Shown here one piece after another: positions 1 to 5,313 of a stretch of 5,313 nt of DNA. Position numbers and translations under genes: made by a program. The stretch is from Cyanobium sp. M55B138 (GTDB lineage: Bacteria > Cyanobacteriota > Cyanobacteriia > PCC-6307 > Cyanobiaceae), in the NCBI GenBank assembly GCA_018400215.1, contig JAGYNF010000125.1, positions 1 to 5,313 on the forward strand. Direction: 5' to 3'. Each line of letters starts with the position of its first letter. The stretch's first letter is position 1. The notes under the pieces were generated by a model. The model worked only from the letters and a program-made list of their open reading frames with translations. It was not told where the DNA came from and did no database searches.

Positions 1-357
1 GGATGGCGTGGGGATCGAGCAACACCGCTTCGCACGGGAGCGCCGTCAGCCAGTCCTGCAGCCGTCGCTCACCACGACCGCCCCGACCCCTCGCCGCTGC
101 AGGCCGAGGCGGTCAGCTGCACCGGCAACGCCTGCGGCCAGCCCTACATGGGCCAGATCGGCCTGCTCGGGGCCAAGGCCCGCAAGGACGGCCAGATGGT
201 GGAGGCCGCCAAGATTTTTCTCGGCGGTTCGATGGCTGCTGAACCGAAGTTGGCTGAGCTGCACCACAAGGGCGTTCCCCTCAGCGACCTGGCCGATGTG
301 CTGGAGGAGCTGCTGGTGGAGCGGTTTGGTGCCCGACGCCGTGCAGCCCCAGCCTGA
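1..357 (+). CDS. nirA: Ferredoxin-nitrite reductase, C-terminal part (5' truncated, apparent internal deletion)
   Basis: Frame 1 is open from the window edge to a TGA at 355-357. NirA is a soluble siroheme and [4Fe-4S] enzyme that reduces nitrite to ammonium with six electrons from ferredoxin. The call rests on two conserved blocks. One reads PLQAEAVSCTGN (about 94-129). The other runs from ACGQPYMGQIG through KARKDGQMVEAAKIFLGG to the C-terminal VERFGARRRA. The fragment is not normal. In the family the CTGN motif begins a C-x5-C pair, and roughly 35-40 residues later comes TGCPNxCGQP, which holds a C-x3-C pair. Here CTGN is followed directly by ACGQP, so only two of the four cofactor cysteines remain, spaced C-x4-C (codons at 118 and 133). 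The reading frame is kept. Codons before about position 88 do not resemble NirA. It may be a real deletion allele, a pseudogene or an assembly artefact. The identity of the C-terminal ~75 residues is secure; the integrity of the gene is not. Confidence 0.85.
   Translation, partial: GWRGDRATPLRTGAPSASPAAVAHHDRPDPSPLQAEAVSCTGNACGQPYMGQIGLLGAKARKDGQMVEAAKIFLGGSMAAEPKLAELHHKGVPLSDLADVLEELLVERFGARRRAAPA
318..321 (+). promoter_or_regulatory. Ribosome binding site for the HEAT-CbiX gene
   Basis: GGAG inside the nirA coding region lies 7 bases before the GTG at 329. This spacing favours GTG 329 over TTG 326 (4 bases away) and GTG 341 (19 bases away) as the start of the downstream gene. The site being inside nirA implies translation coupled to nirA. 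Confidence 0.5.
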
Positions 358-1729
358 GGCGGGTTCCCGCTTGGCCAGGCTGGCTTCCCATGATGGGCTC
401 CTCCATCGGGAGGTGCCCCTGGCCTGCTCCGGATCCAGCCCCGACGATCTTGCCGACCCAGCCCGGCTGCCGGACTGTGGTGATCCGGAGCGCTGGCCGA
501 TGTTGCAGTGTCTGCGCAGGTCCGCTGGCTGGCCCCTCGACCCCTGGCTGCTGGCGATTGAGAATGGGGCGGTGGCGGTGGATTCCGCCCTGCTCAGCGT
601 GTTGGCTGAACGGCTCGATGGCAGGGCCAGCCTGCGGCTGCTGCGCTGGTGGTGGCTCCAGCCCCAGCGTGATCCCCACTGGCCGGCGCAGATCGGCCGT
701 GTGCGTGATCCCCTGATCGCCGCCTGGCTGCGGGACCAATTGACCGCACCGGCTGGTAGCGGGCCCGATGCAGCGGCGGCAGCGCTCTTACCCCTGCTCG
801 GATTCCAGCGCCAGATGCAGGATGGCGCCCTGTTGGCCCGCTGGGCCATGGCACCGCTGCCGGTGGCGGTGAGGCGGGCTGCCTTGGAGGGATTGGCCGT
901 GGGCCTCGGTGCCTGGCCGCCGGCCAAGCTGCGCGGCTGGCTGCGGCGGTTGGCCGGCGACCTGGATCCGGCGCTGGCGGCGACAGCCGTTGACCTGTTG
1001 GCCCGGTTGCCCCGGGCCCGGCAGGATCTGGTCGCCCTGGCGGCCGGGGGCCTGGATCCAGCGGTGGAGCAGCGGCGGCAGCGGCGCCTGGCCGCCTTGC
1101 CCGTTTCAGCCCTGCTCCTGGTGGTTCACGGCCGGACCGATGGGGTGGTGCCGCCTGAGCTGCAGGAGCTGGCGGCAGAGCTGGCCCGGCGGCGCGGGGC
1201 GCCGGTGGTGCTCGAGGCCCTCACCGCCGAGCCGCCAGCGGCTCCGCTTCACCCCGGGGCGGGCCCCCGCACGCTGGTGCCGCTGCTGCTGTTGCCCGGC
1301 GGTCATGTGTGCCACGACATTCCGGCCATTGCCGCCCGTTGGCGTTTGCAGGGGCCCGTGCGGCGGCTGCCGTTTCTGGGGGCCTGGCCGGCCTGGCAGC
1401 AGGCCCTGCGCCAGGAGTTGCAGGCCATGGCCGCAGCGGCTGGCGGCTTGACGCAGAGGCCGCTGCTGTTGCATCACCCCCTGTCCAGCGCCCTGGCGGT
1501 GCGCTATCTGGCCTGGCTGGAGCAGGTCACGGGGGCCAAGGCGCTGGCCACTCCATACACTGCGCCTGATGCGAATGATCCCCCCCTGACGCCCAACGTT
1601 CCGGCCCTGCCGCTGGCCCTGGCGGCCAATCGCCTCACCGACCGGCTTGGCGACCGGATCGGCCCCCCCCTGCTGCAGCGCCCCGCCCTGCGGACGCTGC
1701 TGCTCGATGCCCTGGAGGCTCTGCCGTGA
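329..1729 (+). CDS. nirX: HEAT-like/CbiX-type sirohydrochlorin chelatase fusion, NirX-like
   Basis: A 466-residue soluble protein with two parts. Residues about 60-257 are rich in Leu and Ala and form repeated amphipathic helices (for example 178-228, with VRRAALEGLAVGL and ATAVDLLARLP), which look like a HEAT-type alpha-solenoid. Residues about 259-372 match the CbiX/SirB class II chelatase fold. They include ALLLVVHGRTDG with His267, and VPLLLLPGGHVCHDIP with His326 and His329. In that family two histidines, one after each of these strands, bind metal and catalyse insertion of Fe2+ or Co2+ into sirohydrochlorin. Residues about 373-466 form a further helical tail without a recognised motif. 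I infer that it makes or delivers siroheme for NirA, because nirA lies just upstream and cobA just downstream. Marine picocyanobacterial nitrate clusters are described with a gene called nirX at this place, and the symbol is given on that basis. The start at GTG 329 follows from the ribosome binding site at 318-321 and overlaps nirA by 29 bases. The open frame extends further upstream only because of nirA codon bias. Chelatase activity and metal choice are not shown by the sequence. Confidence 0.8.
   Translation: MPDAVQPQPEAGSRLARLASHDGLLHREVPLACSGSSPDDLADPARLPDCGDPERWPMLQCLRRSAGWPLDPWLLAIENGAVAVDSALLSVLAERLDGRASLRLLRWWWLQPQRDPHWPAQIGRVRDPLIAAWLRDQLTAPAGSGPDAAAAALLPLLGFQRQMQDGALLARWAMAPLPVAVRRAALEGLAVGLGAWPPAKLRGWLRRLAGDLDPALAATAVDLLARLPRARQDLVALAAGGLDPAVEQRRQRRLAALPVSALLLVVHGRTDGVVPPELQELAAELARRRGAPVVLEALTAEPPAAPLHPGAGPRTLVPLLLLPGGHVCHDIPAIAARWRLQGPVRRLPFLGAWPAWQQALRQELQAMAAAAGGLTQRPLLLHHPLSSALAVRYLAWLEQVTGAKALATPYTAPDANDPPLTPNVPALPLALAANRLTDRLGDRIGPPLLQRPALRTLLLDALEALP
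1714..1718 (+). promoter_or_regulatory. Ribosome binding site for cobA
   Basis: A strong GGAGG lies in the last codons of the preceding gene, 7 bases before the GTG at 1726. It supports the GTG start and the GTGA stop-start overlap, a typical arrangement for translational coupling. Confidence 0.75.
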
Positions 1730-2505
1730 GCGCCAGGGGCACGGTGCATCTGGTGGGGGCCGGACCCGGCGATCCCGATCTGCTCACGGTGAAAGCCCAT
1801 CGGCTGCTCAGCAGCTGCGATGCCCTGGTTTACGACTCCCTGGTGCCGAAGGCCCTGTTGGATCTCGTGCCCCCTGGCTGCGAGCGGCATTTTGTGGGCA
1901 AGCGCCGCGGCCACCATTCGGTGCCCCAGCCCAGCACCAACGCGGTGTTGGTGGAGTTGGCCCAGCGCTGTCGCTGCATCGTGCGCCTCAAGGGGGGGGA
2001 TCCCTTCCTGTTTGGCCGCGGAGGGGAGGAGGCCGCCCATCTGGTGGCCCACGGGGTTCCAGTGCAGGTGGTGCCGGGTGTCACGGCTGGCATTGCCGCG
2101 CCCGCCTACGCCGGCATTCCGGTCACCCACCGCCGCGCCGGCTCCAGCGTCACCTTCGTGACCGGCCATGAGGAGATCGACAAGCGGCGCCCCGGTGTGG
2201 ATTGGCGTGGCCTGGCCCGCAGCAGTGATGGCCTGGTGATCTACATGGGCCTGCACAATCTGCGGCGCATCGCTGAAGAACTCCTGGCCGGTGGCCTGGC
2301 CGCCGAGACGCCGGCGGCGGTGATCCAGCAGGGCACGGTGGAGGGGCAGCGCTTGCTGCTCAGTTCGTTGGCGGAGCTGGCCGATCGGGTGGAGCAGGAA
2401 GCCTTCAGCTCGCCTTCCATCGTGGTGGTGGGCCAGGTGGTGGCCCAGCGGGTGGAGGCCTGCTGCCCCACCCCCGCGGCGGTGGAGATGCCGATTCCGT
2501 TTTGA
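1726..2505 (+). CDS. cobA: Uroporphyrinogen-III C-methyltransferase (SUMT)
   Basis: A 259-residue cytosolic methyltransferase, the usual length for a stand-alone SUMT. It transfers two methyl groups from S-adenosylmethionine to uroporphyrinogen III at C2 and C7, giving precorrin-2, the branch point to siroheme and cobalamin. The tetrapyrrole methylase signatures appear in order: VGAGPGDPDLLT at residues 10-21 (glycine-rich SAM-binding loop), RLKGGDPFLFGRGGEE at 87-102, VVPGVTAG at 115-122, and IPVTHRRAGSSVTFVTGH at 131-148. There is no CysG-type dehydrogenase/ferrochelatase domain, so precorrin-2 oxidation must be done by another enzyme. GTG 1726 is chosen for its 7-base spacing from GGAGG at 1714-1718 and its 4-base overlap with the upstream stop. 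Placement behind nirA and the chelatase-like gene points to supply of siroheme for nitrite reduction. The last ~13 residues (about 247-259) are a non-conserved tail. Confidence 0.96.
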   Translation: MSARGTVHLVGAGPGDPDLLTVKAHRLLSSCDALVYDSLVPKALLDLVPPGCERHFVGKRRGHHSVPQPSTNAVLVELAQRCRCIVRLKGGDPFLFGRGGEEAAHLVAHGVPVQVVPGVTAGIAAPAYAGIPVTHRRAGSSVTFVTGHEEIDKRRPGVDWRGLARSSDGLVIYMGLHNLRRIAEELLAGGLAAETPAAVIQQGTVEGQRLLLSSLAELADRVEQEAFSSPSIVVVGQVVAQRVEACCPTPAAVEMPIPF

Positions 2506-2589
2506 TGTTCGGTAGCTCTCGCCACCGTCGGCGTGCGGGCTGTTCGGTTCACTACGGAAGAGCCCTTGCTGCCGCCCGGCACGTTGCTG

Positions 2590-3096
2590 ATGTCAGCCCC
2601 CATGCCGAAGCCGGCGCCGATGTTTGAGTTGATCCCCTACGAGAAGTTTCGGGATACGCCATCCGTGCGCTTCTTTGATATCACCGTTGCGGCATCGAAT
2701 GCGCGGGATCTGGTGATCCATTCAGGCCCTGCAGTGAGCCCTCCGGATGAGGATAAAACCGGAGCTTGGCAGTTTTATTTGCACCCCCACCAGGAAGACA
2801 ATCTGCTTGCACTGCATGGTGGACGCACCTTCTATCTGGTGAATTTTGGTTGGAATTATCCCTTCCATATTGTGCGCCTCGACACCGGCGGCGATATCCT
2901 CCGGATTCCCCCCGGCACCTTTCACCGGTCTGTGTCGGATCCCGATGGATCCGTGGTGCTGAATCAGGCCGTGCGGGAGCCTGGGGCCAACGTGGTGCGG
3001 GAGTTTCGGGTGTACAACAGCCGTCGTATTCCGCGCCTGTTTGCCACCACCTTCAAGACCGCGCCGCTGCCCAAGCTGCACGGATTAAATTGGTGA
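2590..3096 (+). CDS. Cupin-fold protein of unknown function
   Basis: A 168-residue protein, likely cytosolic, with no signal peptide or membrane segment. It has the two cupin motifs on a single barrel. Motif 1 is HPHQED with His65, His67 and Glu69, followed by ALHGGRTFYLVNFG. Motif 2 is GDILRIPPGTFH (residues 101-112), which fits G-x5-P-x-G-x2-H exactly, with His112 as the expected fourth metal ligand. The residue set 2 His, 1 Glu, 1 His suggests a mononuclear metal site, but no substrate can be named. Several starts are possible: GTG 2533, TTG 2566 (behind GGAAG at 2556-2560), ATG 2590, ATG 2602 and ATG 2620. None of the ATGs has a clear ribosome binding site. I chose ATG 2590 as a compromise; the folded core seems to begin near FELIPYEKF just after 2620. 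It lies 84 bases after cobA on the same strand, so it may share that transcript. It is richer in A and T than the genes before it. Confidence 0.75.
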   Translation: MSAPMPKPAPMFELIPYEKFRDTPSVRFFDITVAASNARDLVIHSGPAVSPPDEDKTGAWQFYLHPHQEDNLLALHGGRTFYLVNFGWNYPFHIVRLDTGGDILRIPPGTFHRSVSDPDGSVVLNQAVREPGANVVREFRVYNSRRIPRLFATTFKTAPLPKLHGLNW

Positions 3097-3116
3097 ATCA
3101 CTGCAGGCTGAGTCTG

Positions 3117-3140
3117 GGCCAGTCAAGCTTGGCCAGTCAA
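3117..3140. repeat. Short tandem repeat between convergent genes
   Basis: The decamer GGCCAGTCAA occurs at 3117-3126 and again at 3131-3140, a 14-base period, overlapping the stop codon of the minus-strand gene. It lies inside a wider inverted repeat, CAGGCTGAG at 3104-3112 against CTCAGCCTG at 3153-3161. The two together could form a hairpin between the convergent genes and help end transcription from both sides. There is no T-tract, so a factor-independent terminator is not supported. Confidence 0.4.
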
Positions 3141-4936
3141 ACTGAAGCTGTCCTCAGCCTGAGCTGGCCGCTGCCGGCGCCACGGGCCTGCCGCAGGGCA
3201 TCTATGGCGGCCCTCAGCAGTGAGTCGGCGCAATCGTCGTGGGGGTTCAGGGTGGTGACCCCCGCACTCACACTCGCCTGCAATTGGATCTGCTCGCCGG
3301 CCTGGTTGATCTTGGTGAGCCGCACCGCAGCCATGGCCTGCTGCAACATCTCCGCCAGTTTCAGGGCATCACTGGCTTTGCTGTTGGTGGCGATCACCAC
3401 GAATTCATCAGCGCCGCTGCGGTAGATGTGATCGGTGACCCGCAGGCGGGTGCGTGCCGCCTGGGCCAGGCCCCGCAGCAGTGCATCACCGGCGTCGCTG
3501 CCATTGCGGTCGTTGAAGGCTGTGAATCCATCCACATCGAGGCAAAGACAGGCCAGCGGCTCGCCGCTGCGGCGCGAGCGGTGCCACTCCTCGATCAACC
3601 GTGCTTGCAGGGCCTGCTGGTTGCTGCAGCTGGTGAGGGGGTCGATTGTGCTGCATTGCCGCAACTCCAGGCTGAGTTGATTCACCTGGCGAATGCGCTG
3701 GTTCATCAATTCAGCCATGCTGCGCAGCTCGCCCACGGGGGAGAGGCGCAATGGGGTGATGTGGCCGGGTTCGGGATCCTGCGGGGCGAGAACACTACGA
3801 AACTCCTTTTCAAACCGGTTCCCCACCCAATTGCTCGCGAGGGTACCCAGCACCAGAATCGCGAGGGCCCCTCCGAGCAACCGGCTGCTTTGCCCCTGCA
3901 TGCGAACGACCACAGCCTTGGCGGGCTGCACAACCTGCACCAGATAGAGGCCGCCTTCCGCGCCGTACTGGCTGCTGTAGCTCCAGTAGCCGTTCACCCA
4001 TTTGCGCAGTTGGGGCGCCTCGCCCCGGGGGATCAAAATGGCCAGCTCTGGATTCCGCACCTGGCTGCGTCCGCCGTCGCTGAATGCACTGTCGAGGCGT
4101 TTGAACAGGATTGGATCGGAACCGATCACGTCGCCGTTGGCATTGATGCGTCTGTAGGCCAGACCACTGCCGAGCTGCTCAATCAGCCTCTGGTTGGCGG
4201 CGTTGGTGGTGACCGGTTCCGCCACCGCCAGGTTCACGGTGCGCAGGTTGTCGAGCACGCCCTCCTGCACGGCGAGCTTGAGTTGCTGGCTGGCGCCGTT
4301 GCTGATCACCAGGGTGGGCACCGTGATGGTGAGCAGCACCAGGGCGATGATCACGCCCCGCAGGGAGAAGCCTGGCCCGCTGCCCCGCTGGGCCTGGATG
4401 CTGCGGATCACCAGCAGGGCACTGAAGGCCAGAACGGTGTTGAGCACACCGTTGAAGCTCTGCTTCACGGCCACCACCGCCACATTGGCCGGATTGATCT
4501 GCATGATCAAGCCGTAGAAGAGATACACGAGCGGGGACCCCAGCAGCAGCCAGTAGGCCAGCGAGAACAGCACCACCCGGCCATTGGCGTCCTGGCTGGG
4601 GGGGCCATTGAACCGGCGCAGGCCGACCCACAGCCACACCATCTCCAGGGTGAAGATCACGATCGCCCAGGGATGGCCCCAGAGCGGCCAGGTTTGCAGG
4701 CTGGCCAGGACTCCGATGCCCACGGCCCACCAGCTGCGCCAGAGCAGCAGGGCCAGGATCGCCGGAACGGACCCAAACAGCACCTCGATGCCGAAGAGCA
4801 GCGGCAGGGGCAGCGCGTTGAGCAGCACGGCCAGCCCACTCAGGGCGGCAACCCAGGGCAGGTGTCCATGGCGCACGGCCCTTTGCGGTTCAGGGCGGGG
4901 CGTCGCTGCGTCAAGCCTGGGTTCCAGGCGGTCCAT
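3137..4936 (-). CDS. Membrane sensor with degenerate GGDEF domain (diguanylate cyclase or c-di-GMP-binding protein)
   Basis: A 599-residue inner-membrane protein. About six hydrophobic segments lie between residues 27 and 180. They form a sensor module with NALPLPLLFGIEVLFGS and WPLWGHPWAIVIFTLE, a pattern I associate with N-terminal sensor regions of other bacterial signalling proteins. A seventh segment is at about 192-212 and an eighth at about 352-371. They bracket a region of ~140 residues (213-351) predicted to be outside the cytoplasm and possibly ligand-binding. Basic loops at 107-120 and 178-193 fit a cytoplasmic N-terminus. A short HAMP-like linker leads to the GGDEF domain (about 428-595). 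This keeps DPLT at 432-435, the metal-binding LDVDGF (Asp467), and the allosteric I-site RVTD at 499-502, exactly five residues before the signature. The signature reads GADEF (508-512), and the usual DxLTGLxNR is altered to DPLTSCSNQQ. It may therefore be a weak cyclase or a c-di-GMP receptor. The ATG at 4936 starts the protein; its ribosome binding site is weak. It converges on the cupin gene. Confidence 0.9.
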   Translation of the reverse strand: MDRLEPRLDAATPRPEPQRAVRHGHLPWVAALSGLAVLLNALPLPLLFGIEVLFGSVPAILALLLWRSWWAVGIGVLASLQTWPLWGHPWAIVIFTLEMVWLWVGLRRFNGPPSQDANGRVVLFSLAYWLLLGSPLVYLFYGLIMQINPANVAVVAVKQSFNGVLNTVLAFSALLVIRSIQAQRGSGPGFSLRGVIIALVLLTITVPTLVISNGASQQLKLAVQEGVLDNLRTVNLAVAEPVTTNAANQRLIEQLGSGLAYRRINANGDVIGSDPILFKRLDSAFSDGGRSQVRNPELAILIPRGEAPQLRKWVNGYWSYSSQYGAEGGLYLVQVVQPAKAVVVRMQGQSSRLLGGALAILVLGTLASNWVGNRFEKEFRSVLAPQDPEPGHITPLRLSPVGELRSMAELMNQRIRQVNQLSLELRQCSTIDPLTSCSNQQALQARLIEEWHRSRRSGEPLACLCLDVDGFTAFNDRNGSDAGDALLRGLAQAARTRLRVTDHIYRSGADEFVVIATNSKASDALKLAEMLQQAMAAVRLTKINQAGEQIQLQASVSAGVTTLNPHDDCADSLLRAAIDALRQARGAGSGQLRLRTASV

Positions 4937-5015
4937 GGGATCGGTGAGGTGTGAATTGAATTTGTTTCAGAATGGCGCGGGTTTGTAGGATTGGCGGGAT
5001 CAGAGGTGTTGCGGA

Positions 5016-5045
5016 TTATTAATTTAGCTACGCCAATCAATTCAA
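5016..5045 (-). promoter_or_regulatory. Candidate sigma-70-type promoter of the GGDEF gene
   Basis: Read on the minus strand, TTGAAT (5040-5045) is followed after 18 bases by TAATAA (5016-5021). Both are close to bacterial -35 and -10 consensus boxes, and they sit in the AT-rich part of the region. The predicted start of transcription near 5008 would give a leader of roughly 70 bases before the ATG at 4936. I saw no NtcA site (GTA-N8-TAC) near it, so nitrogen control is not suggested. AT-rich sequence can match these boxes by chance. Confidence 0.4.
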
Positions 5046-5206
5046 GCCTGTAGTTTTAAAATGTAAAATCTGGCTTAGGTATTTTTTGTTGCGCGTGCTG
5101 GCGTCGCTGCTGAGTACGGGCCATGGACTGGCTGCACGCGTCGGCATCACCAGCTGTGCTCCAGGCAGGGTTGCAGCGCCCAGCGTCCTGCGTTGACGGT
5201 GCCAGT

Positions 5207-5218
5207 GGCCAGCTGGCC
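5207..5218. terminator. GC-rich palindrome, possible terminator hairpin
   Basis: GGCCAGCTGGCC is a perfect 12-base palindrome starting 16 bases downstream of the stop codon of the truncated minus-strand gene. With its flanks it can fold into a stem that has a small bulge. No T-tract follows on the minus strand, so a terminator role is only suggested by position. Confidence 0.25.
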
Positions 5219-5233
5219 TGGATATGAGTACTT

Positions 5234-5313
5234 TTACTTGGCAGCGGAGAGGGTCTGGCCGGGAATCTGGGCCTGGATTTGACCATTGCTGAATTTGCCG
5301 ATCCCCAGGAGAT
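5234..5313 (-). CDS. C-terminal end of an unrecognised protein (truncated by window edge)
   Basis: On the minus strand one frame reads 25 codons from the window edge to a TAA at 5234-5236, ending in GKFSNGQIQAQIPGQTLSAAK. The other two frames of the same stretch give Arg/Pro-rich or irregular sequence, while this one has a balanced composition and is followed by an intergenic palindrome. That makes a true gene end the best reading. Too little is present to assign a family; no motif or membrane segment is visible. It is oriented like the GGDEF gene, but the gap of about 300 bases and the promoter candidate within it argue against one transcript. Confidence 0.5.
   Translation of the reverse strand, partial: LLGIGKFSNGQIQAQIPGQTLSAAK

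Larger units (their letters stand above)
4937..5233. other. Intergenic region between two minus-strand genes
   Basis: About 300 bases without a supported gene. Positions ~4950-5090 are AT-rich against a GC-rich background and contain the likely promoter of the GGDEF gene. Positions ~5091-5233 are GC-rich again and hold a 12-base palindrome at 5207-5218. Two very short open frames (plus 5095-5196, and a minus-strand ATG frame of about 30 codons) have no convincing start signal or composition. I see no tRNA, riboswitch or repeat family here. Confidence 0.6.

Noticed and set aside
8..328. Upstream extension of the HEAT-CbiX frame into nirA
   Set aside because: The residues are Arg/Pro/Ala-rich and cover recognisable NirA codons in another frame; a ribosome binding site supports GTG 329.
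2511..2524. Possible NtcA half site (GTA with 8-base spacer) upstream of the cupin gene
   Set aside because: The second half reads CAC, not TAC, and no matching -10 box is placed correctly downstream.
2506..2548. Repeated octamer TGTTCGGT at 2506-2513 and 2541-2548
   Set aside because: Eight bases at this distance can occur by chance; there is no third copy or symmetry to support an operator.
3239..4954. A 571-codon open frame on the plus strand, antisense to the GGDEF gene
   Set aside because: It is rich in His, Gln and Gly with no domain-like pattern, and mirrors the GC-rich codon use of the minus-strand gene, which has clear membrane segments and GGDEF motifs. It is a shadow frame.
5044..5090. 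Stem AAGCC/GGCTT followed by a T-run on the plus strand, resembling a terminator
   Set aside because: The stem is only 5 bases with a loop of over 20 bases, and no plus-strand gene lies upstream that would need it.
5095..5196. A 33-codon plus-strand frame starting LASLLSTGHGLA, slightly like a signal peptide
   Set aside because: No ribosome binding site, GTG start only, and the hydrophobic stretch is too short and ends in a Pro/Arg-rich tail without any known small-protein pattern.

Overview
The window looks like a chromosomal fragment of a marine or brackish picocyanobacterium of the Synechococcus/Cyanobium type. The evidence is a GC-rich, tightly packed plus-strand run of genes for ferredoxin-dependent nitrite reductase and siroheme synthesis, with protein sequences of marine picocyanobacterial character. 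By eye I found no HIP1 octamer (GCGATCGC), which fits that lineage, although the window is short. No RNA gene, CRISPR array, insertion sequence or phage gene is visible. Genus-level assignment is inference.

Positions 1-2505 (+) hold a translationally coupled nitrite-assimilation module. It starts with the C-terminal end of nirA (ferredoxin-nitrite reductase, cut by the window edge). Next is a 466-residue protein that joins a HEAT-like helical region to a CbiX/SirB-type chelatase domain; it sits where marine picocyanobacterial nitrate clusters carry nirX. Last is cobA (uroporphyrinogen-III C-methyltransferase). nirX overlaps nirA by about 29 bases and cobA overlaps nirX by 4 bases (GTGA). CobA starts siroheme synthesis, the CbiX-like protein could insert the iron, and NirA uses siroheme to reduce nitrite to ammonium. 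The intermediate precorrin-2 dehydrogenase is not in the window. The nirA fragment is abnormal: two conserved blocks that are normally some 35-40 residues apart are joined in frame, which removes two of the four cofactor cysteines. The first ~87 bases do not read as NirA at all.

Positions 2506-3096 (+) hold an 84-base gap and a small cupin-fold protein of unknown function, with visibly lower GC than its neighbours.

Positions 3137-4936 (-) hold a convergent gene for a 599-residue membrane sensor. It has about eight membrane segments, an extracytoplasmic region and a C-terminal GGDEF domain whose signature is GADEF but whose c-di-GMP inhibitory I-site (RVTD) is intact. The convergent genes are only 40 bases apart, and that gap carries a short tandem repeat.

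Positions 4937-5233 are intergenic: an AT-rich stretch with a likely promoter for the GGDEF gene, then a GC-rich part with a 12-base palindrome. Positions 5234-5313 (-) are the last 25 codons of a gene I do not recognise.

The best leads for follow-up are the nirA deletion scar, the HEAT-chelatase fusion, the unassigned cupin protein and the possibly non-catalytic GGDEF sensor. I did not find a clearly new multi-gene system.
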